Source: Sambucus nigra
Lineage: Eukaryota; Streptophyta; Magnoliopsida; Dipsacales; Adoxaceae
NCBI GenBank assembly: GCA_949130495.1
Contig: OX422217.1
Location: 576,830,606 to 576,894,605 of the forward strand
Length of the DNA stretch: 64,000 nt
Direction: 5' to 3'
Position 1 is the stretch's first letter. Each line of letters begins with the position of its first letter. Of the stretch, positions 11,502-22,366 are shown piece by piece. Below the pieces are notes generated by a model. It searched no databases. It worked only from the letters and a program-made list of their open reading frames with translations, and was not told the DNA's origin. The translations under genes and the position numbers were made by a program.

Positions 11502-12053
11502 GGATATGGAGTAGGGAGACAAAAAATGAGATAGAAGAGAGAAGAGATGTAGGTGTGAAGAAAATGGGTAGGGGGATGGATGTATTTATAGGAGGGAATA
11601 GATAATAGGGGGAAAGGATTGGGGGGAATGAAGAGGTGTGGATTGAACCTCGGGGAAATAAAATCTGTAGAGAACCGGACCGATTCGGCTTAGAGACCAG
11701 AACGATCCAGTTTAATCGGATCGGTTCTTTTATTTTTCACCCGGACCGATCCGCCTGATCGGATCGGTTCTTTTAATTAAGGACCGGACCGATCCGGTCT
11801 GCTGAATTTTCAGAATTTTCTTCTCTCTCATCTTTTCACCATTTATGCTCCTTTCTCTATTCCAATGATGATTTTCCAATATCTTACACTTCAAATTACC
11901 CGCAATGCTCATCGAAACCTAAACATCCCTCACTCGTCAGATTCTCAACCCCGGGACTGACACAAACCTACGACTCCTAACTCCTAAGACGCATATGTAC
12001 AACAATCACCCCATACATATCGGGGGTGCGACGACCTCACCTCACTGCTTCAG
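11502..12053. other. Athila spacer between integrase and env-position ORF, with GGACCGATCC repeats
   Basis: Non-coding. Between about 11665 and 11800 it holds several copies of the motif that also fills the U3 of this element's LTRs: ACCGGACCGATTCGG, ATCGGATCGGTTC (twice) and CCGGACCGATCCG (twice). The position just ahead of the env-position ORF suggests an internal regulatory segment, by inference only. Confidence 0.7.
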
Positions 12054-13430
12054 TCAATCTCCATAAATGGGGTCCGACATCCAGATTGTGTCGGCTTCTT
12101 TGACAATTGCTTCCAAATAGGGCTTGAGACGATGCCCATTAACTTTAAATGTGTTTCCCCCTTTCTCATCTATGAGTTCAACAGCTCCATGGGGAAATAC
12201 CTCTTTCACAATGAATGGACCTGACCATCTTGACCGCAATTTTCCGAGAAACAAGTGCAACCTCGAATTGTATAGAAGTACTTTTTGTCCCGAATGAAAC
12301 TCTTTCTTACGAATGATTCCATCATGAGCTCGTTTCATTCGGTCCTTGGATATTTTAGCACTTTCGTCCGCATCATTGCGTATTTCTTCCAACTCATTCA
12401 ACTGAAGTTTTCGTGTTTCACCGGCTTTATCCATGTTGAAATTCACCCTTTTGATAGCCCAATACGCTTTGTGTTCGATTTCAACCGGAAGATGACAAGG
12501 TTTTCCATACATAAATCGAAATGGGGACATCCCAAGGGGATTCTTGTATGCGGTCCAATAAGCCCAGAGTGCATCATTCAATCTAAGAGACCAGTCTTTC
12601 CTATTAGGATCGATTGTCTTTTCCAATATATTTTTTATTTCTCGATTGGCGAGCTCGACTTGGCCATTCGATTGAGGGTGATAAGTTGTTCCAACTTTAT
12701 GGACAATTCCATACTTCCGTATTAGTTTCTCCATAGGCCTATTGCAAAAATGAGTTCCATTATCACTGATTATGGCCTTGGGCATACCAAAATGAGAAAG
12801 TATATTTTCTTGAATGAATTTGATCACCACCTTACTGTCATTCGTCCTTATAGCTATCCTCGACCCATTTTGAGACGTAATCTACAGCGACGAGGATGTA
12901 TAGAAAACCAAAAGAAGGTGTAAAGGGGCCCATGAAGTCAATACCCCAACAATCAAACAACTCCAAGACTAGAATTGGGGTTAATGGCATCATGTCACGA
13001 CGAGTAATAGCTCCCATTATATGGAATCTATCGCATGATTTACAAAACGTATTCACATCTCGGAAGATTGTGGACCAATAAAGACCACTTTGAAGGATTT
13101 TTGCAGCAGTTTTATTTTTGGAAAAATGACCTCCACATGCTTCTGAATGACAAAATAGAATTACCTCTTGGATTTCTTCATCGGGTACACATTTCTGGAT
13201 GATTTGATCAGCACAATACTTAAACAAATATGGATCATCATAAAAGAACATGCGTGACCATGTAATGAACTTCCTTCTCTCTTGCGAATTCCAATTAGAT
13301 GGAACAACTCCAGTGACAAGATAATTAACTATATCCACAAACCAAGGGAGAGAGGAAGTAGTAAAAAGATTCTCATCCAGAAACTACTCGTCTATGGGAA
13401 TGGGATCAATAAGTAGGCCGACGAAAGTCA
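12054..13430 (-). pseudogene. Athila integrase, broken
   Basis: Integrase inserts the cDNA copy into nuclear DNA. Minus strand: an N-terminal zinc-binding segment with paired His and Cys (HSEACGGH ... CKSC at about 13160-13030), a catalytic core with Asp in GIDFMGPF and in SDNGTHF, and Glu in the [12 protein letters not shown] segment, then the C-terminal part with SRWSGPFIV and [11 protein letters not shown]. The frame stops at 12838 and resumes one base over at about 12855, and the start of the domain is also broken near 13338-13430. The C-terminus ends at 12054 with the usual spacing to the next ORF. No chromodomain follows, as expected for a non-chromovirus lineage. Confidence 0.9.
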
Positions 13431-13740
13431 TGAAAAATGGTCAGCAACGACGTTTTCTACTCCTTTCTTATCTTGAATCGAGATATTAAACTCTTGTAGG
13501 AGTAGGATCCACCTGATTAGATGGGGTTTGGCATCTTTCTTGCTCAAGAGATATTTAAGGGCCGAATGATCAGTGAAGCAAATGATAGGAGACCCAACGA
13601 TGTAAGAGCGAAATTTTTCGAGGGCAAAAACGACTGCTAGTAACTCTTTCTCTGTAGTAGAGTAATTAAGCTGAGGGCCAGATAATGTTCTGCTAGCATA
13701 GTAAATAACATGAGCTTTCTTGTCTTTCCTCTATCCAAGA
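13431..13740 (-). pseudogene. Athila RNase H, broken
   Basis: RNase H removes the RNA strand after reverse transcription. Minus strand reads DASDYTIGVVLG just before a stop, then in the continuing frame [33 protein letters not shown] and [11 protein letters not shown], the conserved order of Ty3 RNase H with its acidic residues. It is contiguous with the reverse transcriptase on one side and the integrase tether on the other. At least one stop separates it from the reverse transcriptase. Confidence 0.85.
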
Positions 13741-14700
13741 ACAACCCCAATCGTGTAATCACTTGCATCACACATAAGCTCAAATGGGAGTGACCAATCC
13801 GGAGCTTGCATGATAAGTGCGAAAATAAGCATGCTTTTAAGTTTATCAAAAGCTTCTTGACATGATTTATTCCACTCAAATGGAGTGTCTTTCATGAGAA
13901 GATTACTCAAAGGTCTAGCGATGGCGCTAAAGTCTTTGATAAACCTCCTATAAAAACCAACATGGCCTAGAAAGGACCTCACATCTTTAAGTGATTTTGG
14001 CGGAGGTAACTCAGCTATTACTTCAATTTTTTCTCGATCAACTTCAATCCCCCTAGATGAGACTATGTGGCCTAAACCTACGCCCTCGGTAACCATAAAA
14101 TGACATTTTTCCCAATTGAGGACTAAGTCTTTTTTCACACACCGAAATAGAACTCTTTCAAGATTAGCTAAACATTGGTCAAAAGATGGACCAAAAATGC
14201 TGAAATCGTCCATAAACACCTCAAGACCTATTTCAATCATGTAGCTAAAGAGACTTAACATGCACTTTTGAAAAGTAGCTGGCGCATTACATAACCCAAA
14301 TGGCATACGTTTATAGGAAAACGTACCAAACGGACATGTAAAAGTCGTCTTTTCTTAATCAAGTACATCCACTTCAATCTGATTATAACCAGAATACCCA
14401 TTTAGGAAGCAGTATTAAGGATGGCCCGCCACTCGTTCAATCACTTGATCGATGAACGGTAAGGGAAAATGATATTTTCGAGTTCCGGTATTGAGCCCGA
14501 TAGTCAATGCAAACACGCCACCCGGTGGAGGTGCGTTGAGGTATTAATTCTCCCTTAGCATTTTCAACCAGGGTCATCCCCAATTTTTTTTGAACGACTT
14601 GAATTGGGCTCACCCATTTACTATCCGAAATGGGATAGATAATCCCAGCATCTAGCAATTTGATAATTTCCGCTCTTAATACATCTTTCATGGTTGGGTT
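13731..14700 (-). pseudogene. Athila reverse transcriptase, broken
   Basis: Copies element RNA to DNA in the cytoplasmic particle. Minus strand reads LLDAGIIYPISDSKWVSP and GWRVCIDYR, then after a 2-base deletion near 14500 HFPLPFID and FLNGYSGYNQIEVD, then MPFGLCNAPATFQKCM and the catalytic FMDDFSIFG (near 14210), GLGHIVSSRGIEVD and FLGHVGFYRRFIKDFS. Stops occur at two points between 14420 and 14350 and at the entry from the protease ORF (an Arg codon, CGA to TGA, near 14702). FMDD in place of YVDD/FIDD is typical of Athila. Order and spacing to RNase H are normal. Confidence 0.92.
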
Positions 14701-14703
14701 TAA

Positions 14704-16095
14704 TCACCTTTGCATCTCACGTGAGGGCTTCACCTCTTCCTCGAGATGGATTTTATGGGTACAAATCAATGGACTTATACCTTTCAAATCTGCTATAGTC
14801 AAACCAAAAGCACTTCTATGCTTCCGTAACACATCCAACAACATACCCTCTTGCCCTTTTTCTAGACGGGAAGAAACAACAACATGAAATGTATCATTCT
14901 CTCCCAGAAAGGCATATTTGACATGTGAGGGTAGTTTCTTCAACTCAAGACTAGGAAATCTATTTTCAGAGGGACTCATGGTTGTCTCTCTCGGAGGCAA
15001 TTCTTCTAACCTAGAAATCCAGTCAACATCTCTCAAACTTTCAAAACTGTCTTCCCCTTGTAACCAATTTTCCAACTCTTCCACCTCACTCTCAAACTCA
15101 GTATAAGAACTCTTGTTCTCACCACTGTGCACTAAACACACTTCCAATGCATCTCCTCCTATAATTTTCTCAATATTCTCATCCACCACTTCTTCAATAA
15201 GATCAACCTCAAGAATTTCATCCTCATCACCCATTTGGTTAGTGACATTGAAGATATTGGTTTCGAGAGTCATGTTTCCAAAAGTGAGTTGCATTTGGCC
15301 ATTCCGTGTATTGATCAAAGCATTACCAGTAGCTAAGAATGGACAACCCAAAATTATTGGAACTTGATTTCTCGTATGGGGAGCAGGCTTAGTGTCCCAA
15401 ATGACAAAATCAACAGGAAAGTAGAACGTGTCCACTTGAACTATCACGTCTTCTACAATCCCACGAGGCACTTTCACTGTTTTATCCGCTAACTGTAGAG
15501 TGATTCGGGTAGGTTTTAAGTCACCTAAATCAAGCTGCTTATAGATGGAGTATGGAAGGATGTTTACACTCGCACCTAAGTCAAGCAATGCTTTTTCCAC
15601 TCTTTGTTCTCCAACGACGCACGAAATGGTAGGTGCACTTGGATCCTTGAATTTTGGTGGAAGATCATTGAGAAGGACAGAGCTCACATTTTGTGCCAAG
15701 AAAACATTCTTCTTCACCTTGAGCCTTCTTTTGACAGTCAAAATATCTTTAATGACCTTAGCATATGCTGGAATTTGTTGAATAGCATCAAGAAACGGCA
15801 AGTTCAATTTTACTTGCTTCAACACACCCAATACCTCTGTACGCGAAGCCCCTTTCTTGGGTGGCACTAAGCGTTGAGGAAATGGAGCAACAGTGGGCAA
15901 CTTGACTTCCATTTCAGTTTCAACTCCCTTATCTTTGTATTCCGTTTCTAACGGAGTTTCTTTAGACTCAGAAGTTTTAGATTCCTTGGGAATTTCAGGT
16001 TTAACTCCATCATCTTTCTCTTTTGGAAGTTTTGGTGCTAGATCAATTACGCGGCCACTACGAAGAGTAGTTACATCTTGACACTGTTCTTGCAA
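14704..16095 (-). pseudogene. Athila protease and start of reverse transcriptase, open for 463 codons
   Basis: The longest intact Athila frame here. It begins just after VTTLRSG-type linker sequence, contains the aspartic protease with LLDLGASVNILPYSIYKQL (active site DLGAS, plus-strand position about 15568-15585) and LADKTVKVPRG, then an acidic linker, and ends in PSLELKKLPSHVKYAFLGEN and the start of the reverse transcriptase. DLGAS rather than DTG/DSG is usual in this lineage. The protease would cut the Gag-Pol polyprotein. The frame ends at a TGA where Arg is expected, after which the polymerase continues. Confidence 0.9.
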
Positions 16096-16643
16096 ATCTG
16101 ATGATGTGGAGCTAACCGAGGGTTGACCTTAAAGAAGAGGTCTTTGGCCTTAGGCTGGAAGTTTACCCTTCTCTTGAGTATTCACTGCAGATTGCAACCT
16201 AGAGATGCTAGTATGAATTTCAGTGAACATTCGATCATATTTAGCATTGCTCTCTTTTTGAGATTGGATGAATTGATTGAGATTATCTTCAAGAGATCTT
16301 CTAGGTGGAGCTACATAAGGACCAGGAGGTGGTACCTGCCTAGGATTTGGCATTGGAGGAGCCACTTGCTGAAATTGAGGAGGTGGTGGTAGAGTCATAT
16401 GTGGGTTAGGAACCATCCCACGTTGGGGTTGTCCATAAGTAAACCCAGGATTATTCCTCCATGATTGATTATATGCATTCCCTTGCTGTGCATTATAATT
16501 TCCTCGAAACCCCCCTATTGCCTCAACCTGTTCAGTGTACATTGCCTTGTACGCATGGATGGTAGGACATCCTTTGGTAGAATGACCCGCATTACAAATG
16601 GCACTCACTTTCTCCTTTCTGGCTTGTACGGTTCTAGCTACAT
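16096..16643 (-). pseudogene. Athila gag, 3' part (zinc knuckle, Pro-rich tail), cut by copia insertion
   Basis: Continues the gag fragment at 29529-30393 across the nested copia element. Minus strand reads SAICNAGHSTKGCP, the zinc knuckle of Gag nucleocapsid, but with Ser at the first Cys position, so only three of the four CCHC ligands remain. A Gln/Asn/Gly-rich stretch and a Pro-rich segment (PPPGPYVAPPRR) follow, then SLEDNLNQFIQSQKE, typical of Athila Gag. Two stops (near 16150 and 16130) separate it from the protease frame. The right-hand end is the CTCTC target duplication of the copia element. Confidence 0.88.
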
Positions 16644-16648
16644 CTCTC
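16644..16648. repeat. Target-site duplication CTCTC, left copy (copia)
   Basis: Abuts TGAAGG of the left copia LTR; repeated at 29524-29528 after the right LTR. Confidence 0.92.
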
Positions 16649-17806
16649 TGAAGGCCCTATATAGAGCACACCTAGGATTTGTTTTTGGTGCTTTATCTAT
16701 ATAGGACTTCATCTAGTTGGACTTGAATTTTGACAAAATATTTTTGTAATTTAGGATTGTGTGTCCCCATATCGACTCCAAGCTCTCCTTGTCCATCTAC
16801 ATCAAATGTGCACTCCATTCAGTCCGCCCTCTCAGAAAAGGTATTTTTCATGTTCTATGGCTCATAGGAATTTTCGTCATGTAGGACACGACACCACGTT
16901 GCATTTTGCATTTTTATCATGTCTTATGATAATGTTTTATTTTGTCATAATAAAATTATTTTTGAGTTCATAAATTTTAATTTGGAATTTTTATAAGAAA
17001 AATGTTTTTGTGAAAATAAGTTTGACACTAAATATTTTTTTTAATAAAAGTTGCAGAATATTTTTTTGAAGTTCAAAATAAAATTTTGTTATGTTATATT
17101 CGTGCATGTGCGTGTCATTATATGTTATATATATATATATAGTTTAATATATACGCGTGATATCTACCTGCAGCCGAGATTAGCCCATCTCATACATAAG
17201 ATATATTTTATATTATATATGTAGTATGTATGTGCGTGGTGTATATATATATGTATATATATACACGCTTCGTATACATGACCCTATATGTTTACCTGCA
17301 TGTGTGTCCCCATAACAGGTGGCCCTGAGCCTCTACAGTATTATATATATGTTTAGTATGTTTATGCGTATGCGTGTGTTTTTATATATATACATACATT
17401 CGTATGTATGGCATGTTTAATATATGTTATATGGTAGTATATAGATATATATATTGATATGTTAGTATGCGTACGCTTTATATATATATATATATTTATA
17501 TGTGATTTGTATATTAGTTGATGGCGTGTTACCCTTTATAGATTTGATCCCATATAAGTTGGTGATGTGACCCCATACTCATAGATGTTTCCTTATATTA
17601 ATATAATTGGTTATAGCTTTTTGTCATAGCCTAATAGGACTTTCAGTTGGCCGATTTCACTCATGCTTTAGGCCTGCAGGAATTGACCATTGCAGGACTT
17701 TTAAAGACCTTAGCTGTTAATCTTTTGTACCAAGTTGTTTGCGTGTCTGTTGCAATGCCTTGAGGCTTTACTCGATTTGACAGCCTCTCTGTTGATTACC
17801 ATTACC

Positions 17807-18293
17807 GCCCACGGTTTTCTTTTCAAAACCAACATGGGTTTCGGCTTTCATTTTCAAAACGACATCGTGGCAATTTTTTTCCACGGACTGTTTTGCTTGT
17901 TGAAGACGACGTCAGGTTACTGTTGGCGTGTTCACATGGGTATGTTATTATATATATTATTTTAATATATATAAGTGTACATGATTTGACCGTCTCGGTT
18001 ATTTCAAAAATGTACCCACAGTTTTTCTCTTAAAACCGAAACCATTTTTTTTAAAACGACGTCGAGTTGTTTATTCAGCCCACGGTTTTCAGGTAAAACC
18101 AAAAATAGTTTTTAGTTTATTAAAAACGACGTCGCATGGCTTTTATCAGTCAACGAAAATTTTTTTTGTACAGCTGGCTTCCAATTTTTTAAACGATGCC
18201 GTTTTATTCCTATTAACAACGGTAATAATTTTTTTGCGTTTTGATTACGCTACTTTTTTTAACAGCTGGCTTCGAGTTATTCAAAACGACTGT
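17807..18293 (+). repeat. Degenerate U3 modules with CGACGTCG cores (left LTR)
   Basis: About six diverged modules of 50-80 bases, several opening with CCCACGGTTTT and closing with a form of AAAACGACGTCG. Exact GACGTC occurs at 17908, 18058 and 18128; weaker forms (GACATCG, GATGCCG, GACTGTG) fill the other positions. GACGTC is the C-box core bound by plant bZIP factors. The array lies 190-680 bases upstream of the TATA box. The right LTR repeats it at about 27273-27755. Confidence 0.7.
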
Positions 18294-18482
18294 GTTTTAA
18301 TAAACATTTTGTTTATTAGTCTGTTAGTGTGTAACAGCTTGCACAACACGTGTCACATTTGTAACACTACACTTTGTGTTTTTTTGTGAGCCCTCAGATT
18401 ATATTTTATCTACGGTTGTGTGTAGTTCTTTGGTGATCCATGTGATTCCTTTTTACACCAATCTGCACACACTTGTGCACTC

Positions 18483-18490
18483 TATAAATA
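18483..18490 (+). promoter_or_regulatory. LTR TATA box (copia, left LTR)
   Basis: TATAAATA in CTCTATAAATAGAG, a near-ideal plant TATA box, conserved at 27947-27954 in the right LTR. Transcription would be expected to start near 18515. Confidence 0.75.
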
Positions 18491-20061
18491 GAGACATTGT
18501 GTCTTCATTTTTTTTAACCAGAGAAAAATCGTTTTTGAGCATCAATTATGCCAAAATTAATTCTGAGAGAGAGAGATTAAACACCAGTATTTTCAGAGAA
18601 ATCTTTTGTGTATTCTTTACAAAACATTGCTGAGTCTTCAAAACGTATTGTGGATTCAAGAATGGAAGGTTTCTAATCTCAGAATTTCTGCATCTCCAAA
18701 TCAGTTTGTTTTTCATTTTGAAAGATCGTTTTGTGAGTATCTCTATTATTGTTCTTGTTTTCTTGTAATTTCAGATTTGTTATGTTCTAGATCTAAAGTG
18801 TTTGTGTAAGTATTGTGCTGGAATATATTTTATAAACACAACACACACTAGAACTAGTAGTGATCTTACTTCATTCAAAACACTTTGTTTTAAATTGATA
18901 TTTCTGGAAATCTGATTTACACTAAAGTACAACTGATTCTAGGTTTAGAGATTTAAACCTAATACGAGTTGTGCACCGGAACGGAACTACCTGATACTGG
19001 AAATATGACCTTGGACTAAATAAATTTATACCTGGATATTTGACCAAGGACTTGGACTGAGAACAAGAACATACTGGACCTAATCAAGAACCTGAACTTT
19101 TCAGACTGATTGGAACTTAAACTAAATTGGATTAAATCATTTTAATCTAAAATAGTTATAAATAGTTTGTATTATCTCTGACTGTATGCTTGATATGTTT
19201 TATTTCTTTTCAGTCTAGAATATATCTGTGTGAACTTGATTACTTGATTGTGTTAGTGATTTTCAGAAATTGTTTGCATCTCATATCACTCACATATCAC
19301 TCACGTTGTATTCACGTAGACACATCTTTGTTTGTGTAATATCTGAACAAGTCTTAGTGTTCAAAGATTTAAAGAAAGAGAAAAGAAGCTTTTCAAAAGT
19401 GTATTCAAACTCAAGATGACTTGATTTGAATAACACCAGACTTGCAAAGATATAGGTGATATATAGTCTGTTGCATCACACACACTTCATTAGAAAATAA
19501 ATAATAGGCACTGAGCCAACCTGCGCTTAAAGAAGTTAAAGGGGAGGCTACGAAGTGAAGAACGCAAAGACAAGTGAGGACAATTTAAAGAGAGAACTGA
19601 ATAAGCTACCAGGGTAGAGACTTGGTCGTGTGGGATAATAGCTAGATCATTCTTCTTTAATTGTTAAGTTTGTTGTTTGTAACTCGTACCAATTCATTTA
19701 TTGTTTTAGTGAAAGTAGCTTAGGTGACTCCTAGGGGAGTCCGTCGTTTTTCCCGAGGAAGGGTTTTTGCGACGTTAAATAAATATTGTGTGTTGTACAT
19801 TTTTCGCTTTTCACCTCACACGAAAAGGTAGGACTAAATAATTAGAAACTCGCCTAAAAATGGAATCTGTTTTGGACTATAATTAACTTTGAAAATTAAA
19901 ATTATTTTCATAAAAGTTAATCAAATTAAGTAAAAGTTTAATTTGGTCCCCTTTGCATCATTCATATAAACTCGTAGGTTTAAGGTGTTTACTCAACAAT
20001 AAGTTTACTTCTGCATATAAAGTCTTTGCGCATTGACCCGCATTGCCGGGGTCACCTCAAG

Positions 20062-20073
20062 TGGTATCAGAGC
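20062..20073 (+). other. Primer-binding site, tRNA-iMet (copia)
   Basis: TGGTATCAGAGC two bases after the LTR end, complementary to the 3' end of initiator tRNA-Met, the usual copia primer. Confidence 0.92.
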
Positions 20074-20129
20074 TAGACTTTTAATGATCGTTTTCAAAAC
20101 TCTTGTTAAACACTTTTCACCTTGTTTTA

Positions 20130-22366
20130 ATGGATGATTCAAGTCAATTACTTAGGCTTGGTAATTTTAGCAGACCTCCTATCTTTGATGGCTCAAACTT
20201 TTCATATTGGAAAATCAGAATGGTTTCATTTATTCAAGGCACTTCAGGAGATGACGTGTGGGATTTAATTGAAAATGGTTATAAACACCCCACTACTCCT
20301 ATAGCATAAGGTAGCACTATCTTTAGAAAACTTAAAACCACTGAATTGAATGCTGATCAGAAAAAGATAAGCAATTTCAATAATAAGGCCAAGAATGCGA
20401 TTTTCATGAGTGTAAGTGAAAATGAATTGAAACGTATATGTCACTGCACTACTAGTAAGGATGCTTGGGATACTTTAGTAATAGCACATGAAGGCGATGC
20501 TAGGGTAAAAAGATGCAAAACTCAAATGCTTATCCAACAGTACAATATGCTTGTTATGAAAGATAACGAACCATTTGATGATTTCTATATGCGTTTGACT
20601 GATATTATTACCCAATTGCATGCTAATGATGTTGAGTATACTGATCAAGAAGTATGTGCTAAGATTTTGAGATCCCTTGCCCCTAGATTTGATCATAAAT
20701 GTTATATCATTGAAGAAATGGATGATCCTTCTCTTGCGCCTGAATTGCTTAGTTCTAAATTGAGAACTATGGAACTTGAAACAGCTTTTAGAAAGACTCT
20801 TACTTCTTATGCTAAGAATGATCTGACTAATTCTTCTAAAGTTGCATTTAAAACTGCCTATCCTAATAAATATAAAAATGAGGTAGTTAAGAAACAATCC
20901 GAGTCTGATAATGATTCTGATGTTGAGTCGGATGACATTGATAAGATTGACAATCAACTTGCACTTATGTCTTCTCAATTTAAGAAACTCTTGAAGCATA
21001 GAAATTCTATTGCTAAAAGACGTATGCAAGAGAATAATCAATCTCGTCAGGCCAATCGACCCCATAACAGAAATTCTAAAGTAAAGGCTGATCATGATAG
21101 TTCTACTAGTAAGGTTGATAAATCGAAAATGGCTTGTCACAATTGTGGTAAACTTGGACATTTTATTGCTGAATGTAGATCCAAACCACAGTCAAAGTAT
21201 CCTACAAAGCTCAAGGCAAACATTACAAAAACTTGGGATGATTCCTCTGATTCTGAATCAGATGAAGACCAAGCTGAAACTGAATCAAATTACCTTGCGT
21301 TTTTAGGAGAAGTTTACGACTGTTGTGGAGATGTATATCCTGTTGGAATGTCTGATTCTGAAGATGATTCTGATTCTGATGAAGTGTTTGATTTAATTGT
21401 TGCTGCTAAGTCTTTACTAGCTAGTCAACCGTCTATGCTAGAATTAACTGCACCATTTGATGCTAAACGTGCATACTTGTGTGACACTAAATCTGAAGAT
21501 TGCCACATTTCACACAGTGACACGGTGAATAATGATAATAAGGTTTCCTATGATGATTATGATGAACTGTTTGTGAGGACCTTGAAAAATAGACAAGAAT
21601 TATCTAATCTGGTTAAATTGCTTAGTGAATCCCTAGAGAATCAATACAAGATAACTCAGCAAAATTCTGTGGAAATGTACAATGTCAAAATTGTTTTTGA
21701 AAAACAGTCACTTGAATTCAAAATTCAGATTACGACGTTAAATGAAAATCCGGCTTCTTTAGAAGACAAATATAATGCTGCACTTTTGCAAGTTGAAAAG
21801 TCTAAAGAAGTTTGTGAAACTGCTTTTAAAATGTGTCGTAGTCGTGACATAAAATTCTTTGACCTTGAAGAATTGATTGCTGTCCAACGTTATCATGGTG
21901 ATACAAGAGGGTTTGGTTATAATGGTCCTATTACGAAAATAAATGATTTTTCCAAACCAGTCCTCTTCGTTAAAGCCAAAGAAGAAATGGTTCTTCCGTT
22001 GGAAAGCAAGTTAAATGAAAAGGCCAAAGGTAAACAAATTTTAATCGAAAATGATTTTGAAAGTGACATTGATTACTTCATTGAAAATTTTGTTGATACA
22101 TCTTCTTCTAGACACTATCCCCCTGCTAAGAGACTTACTAGACATGTTATGTCCAATTCTTGTAAGAAATATGAAACTTGCTTTGTTAGAAAACATTGTA
22201 ATTCTGGCCTTCCTACATCTAATAAATTCTGCACTATTTGTGATGTTTTTGGACACCAAAACTTTGAGTGCCAACGGTTTCAAGAGAAAAATGATAATTT
22301 TTACTTTAACCCAAAAGTGGGAGATTTGGTTAGAAAACCTCAAATCGCAATGGATCATTTCACTAT
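20130..22366 (+). pseudogene. Copia gag (UBN2-type, two zinc knuckles), broken
   Basis: Gag forms the virus-like particle that packages element RNA. The ATG at 20130 opens MDDSSQLLRLG, followed by PPIFDGSNFSYWKIRM, the usual N-terminal copia Gag motif; TTG codons upstream are in frame but not needed. A TAA at 20307 interrupts the frame, which then stays open to 22466. It has a UBN2-type helical region (residues 80-240), a first CCHC knuckle CHNCGKLGHFIAEC near residue 336, acidic Ser/Asp stretches, and a second knuckle CTICDVFGHQNFEC near residue 700, as in SIRE Gag. Near 22366 the frame must shift to continue into pol. At over 740 residues it is long for copia Gag but normal for this lineage. 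Confidence 0.9.

Larger units (their letters stand above)
16649..20059 (+). repeat. Copia 5' LTR, 3411 bp
   Basis: U3 is about 1.85 kb, judged from the TATA box at 18483. It contains TA/GT-rich microsatellite sequence (17130-17500) and a set of degenerate modules ending in AAAACGACGTCG (17807-18293). R-U5 is non-coding; open frames inside it (17735, 18376, 18606) recur in the right LTR and are not genes. Confidence 0.96.

Noticed and set aside
12285..16392. Plus-strand frames across the Athila pol (for example 12285-12725, 15113-15367, 15545-15870)
   Set aside because: Shadows of the minus-strand pol frames, which carry the conserved motifs.
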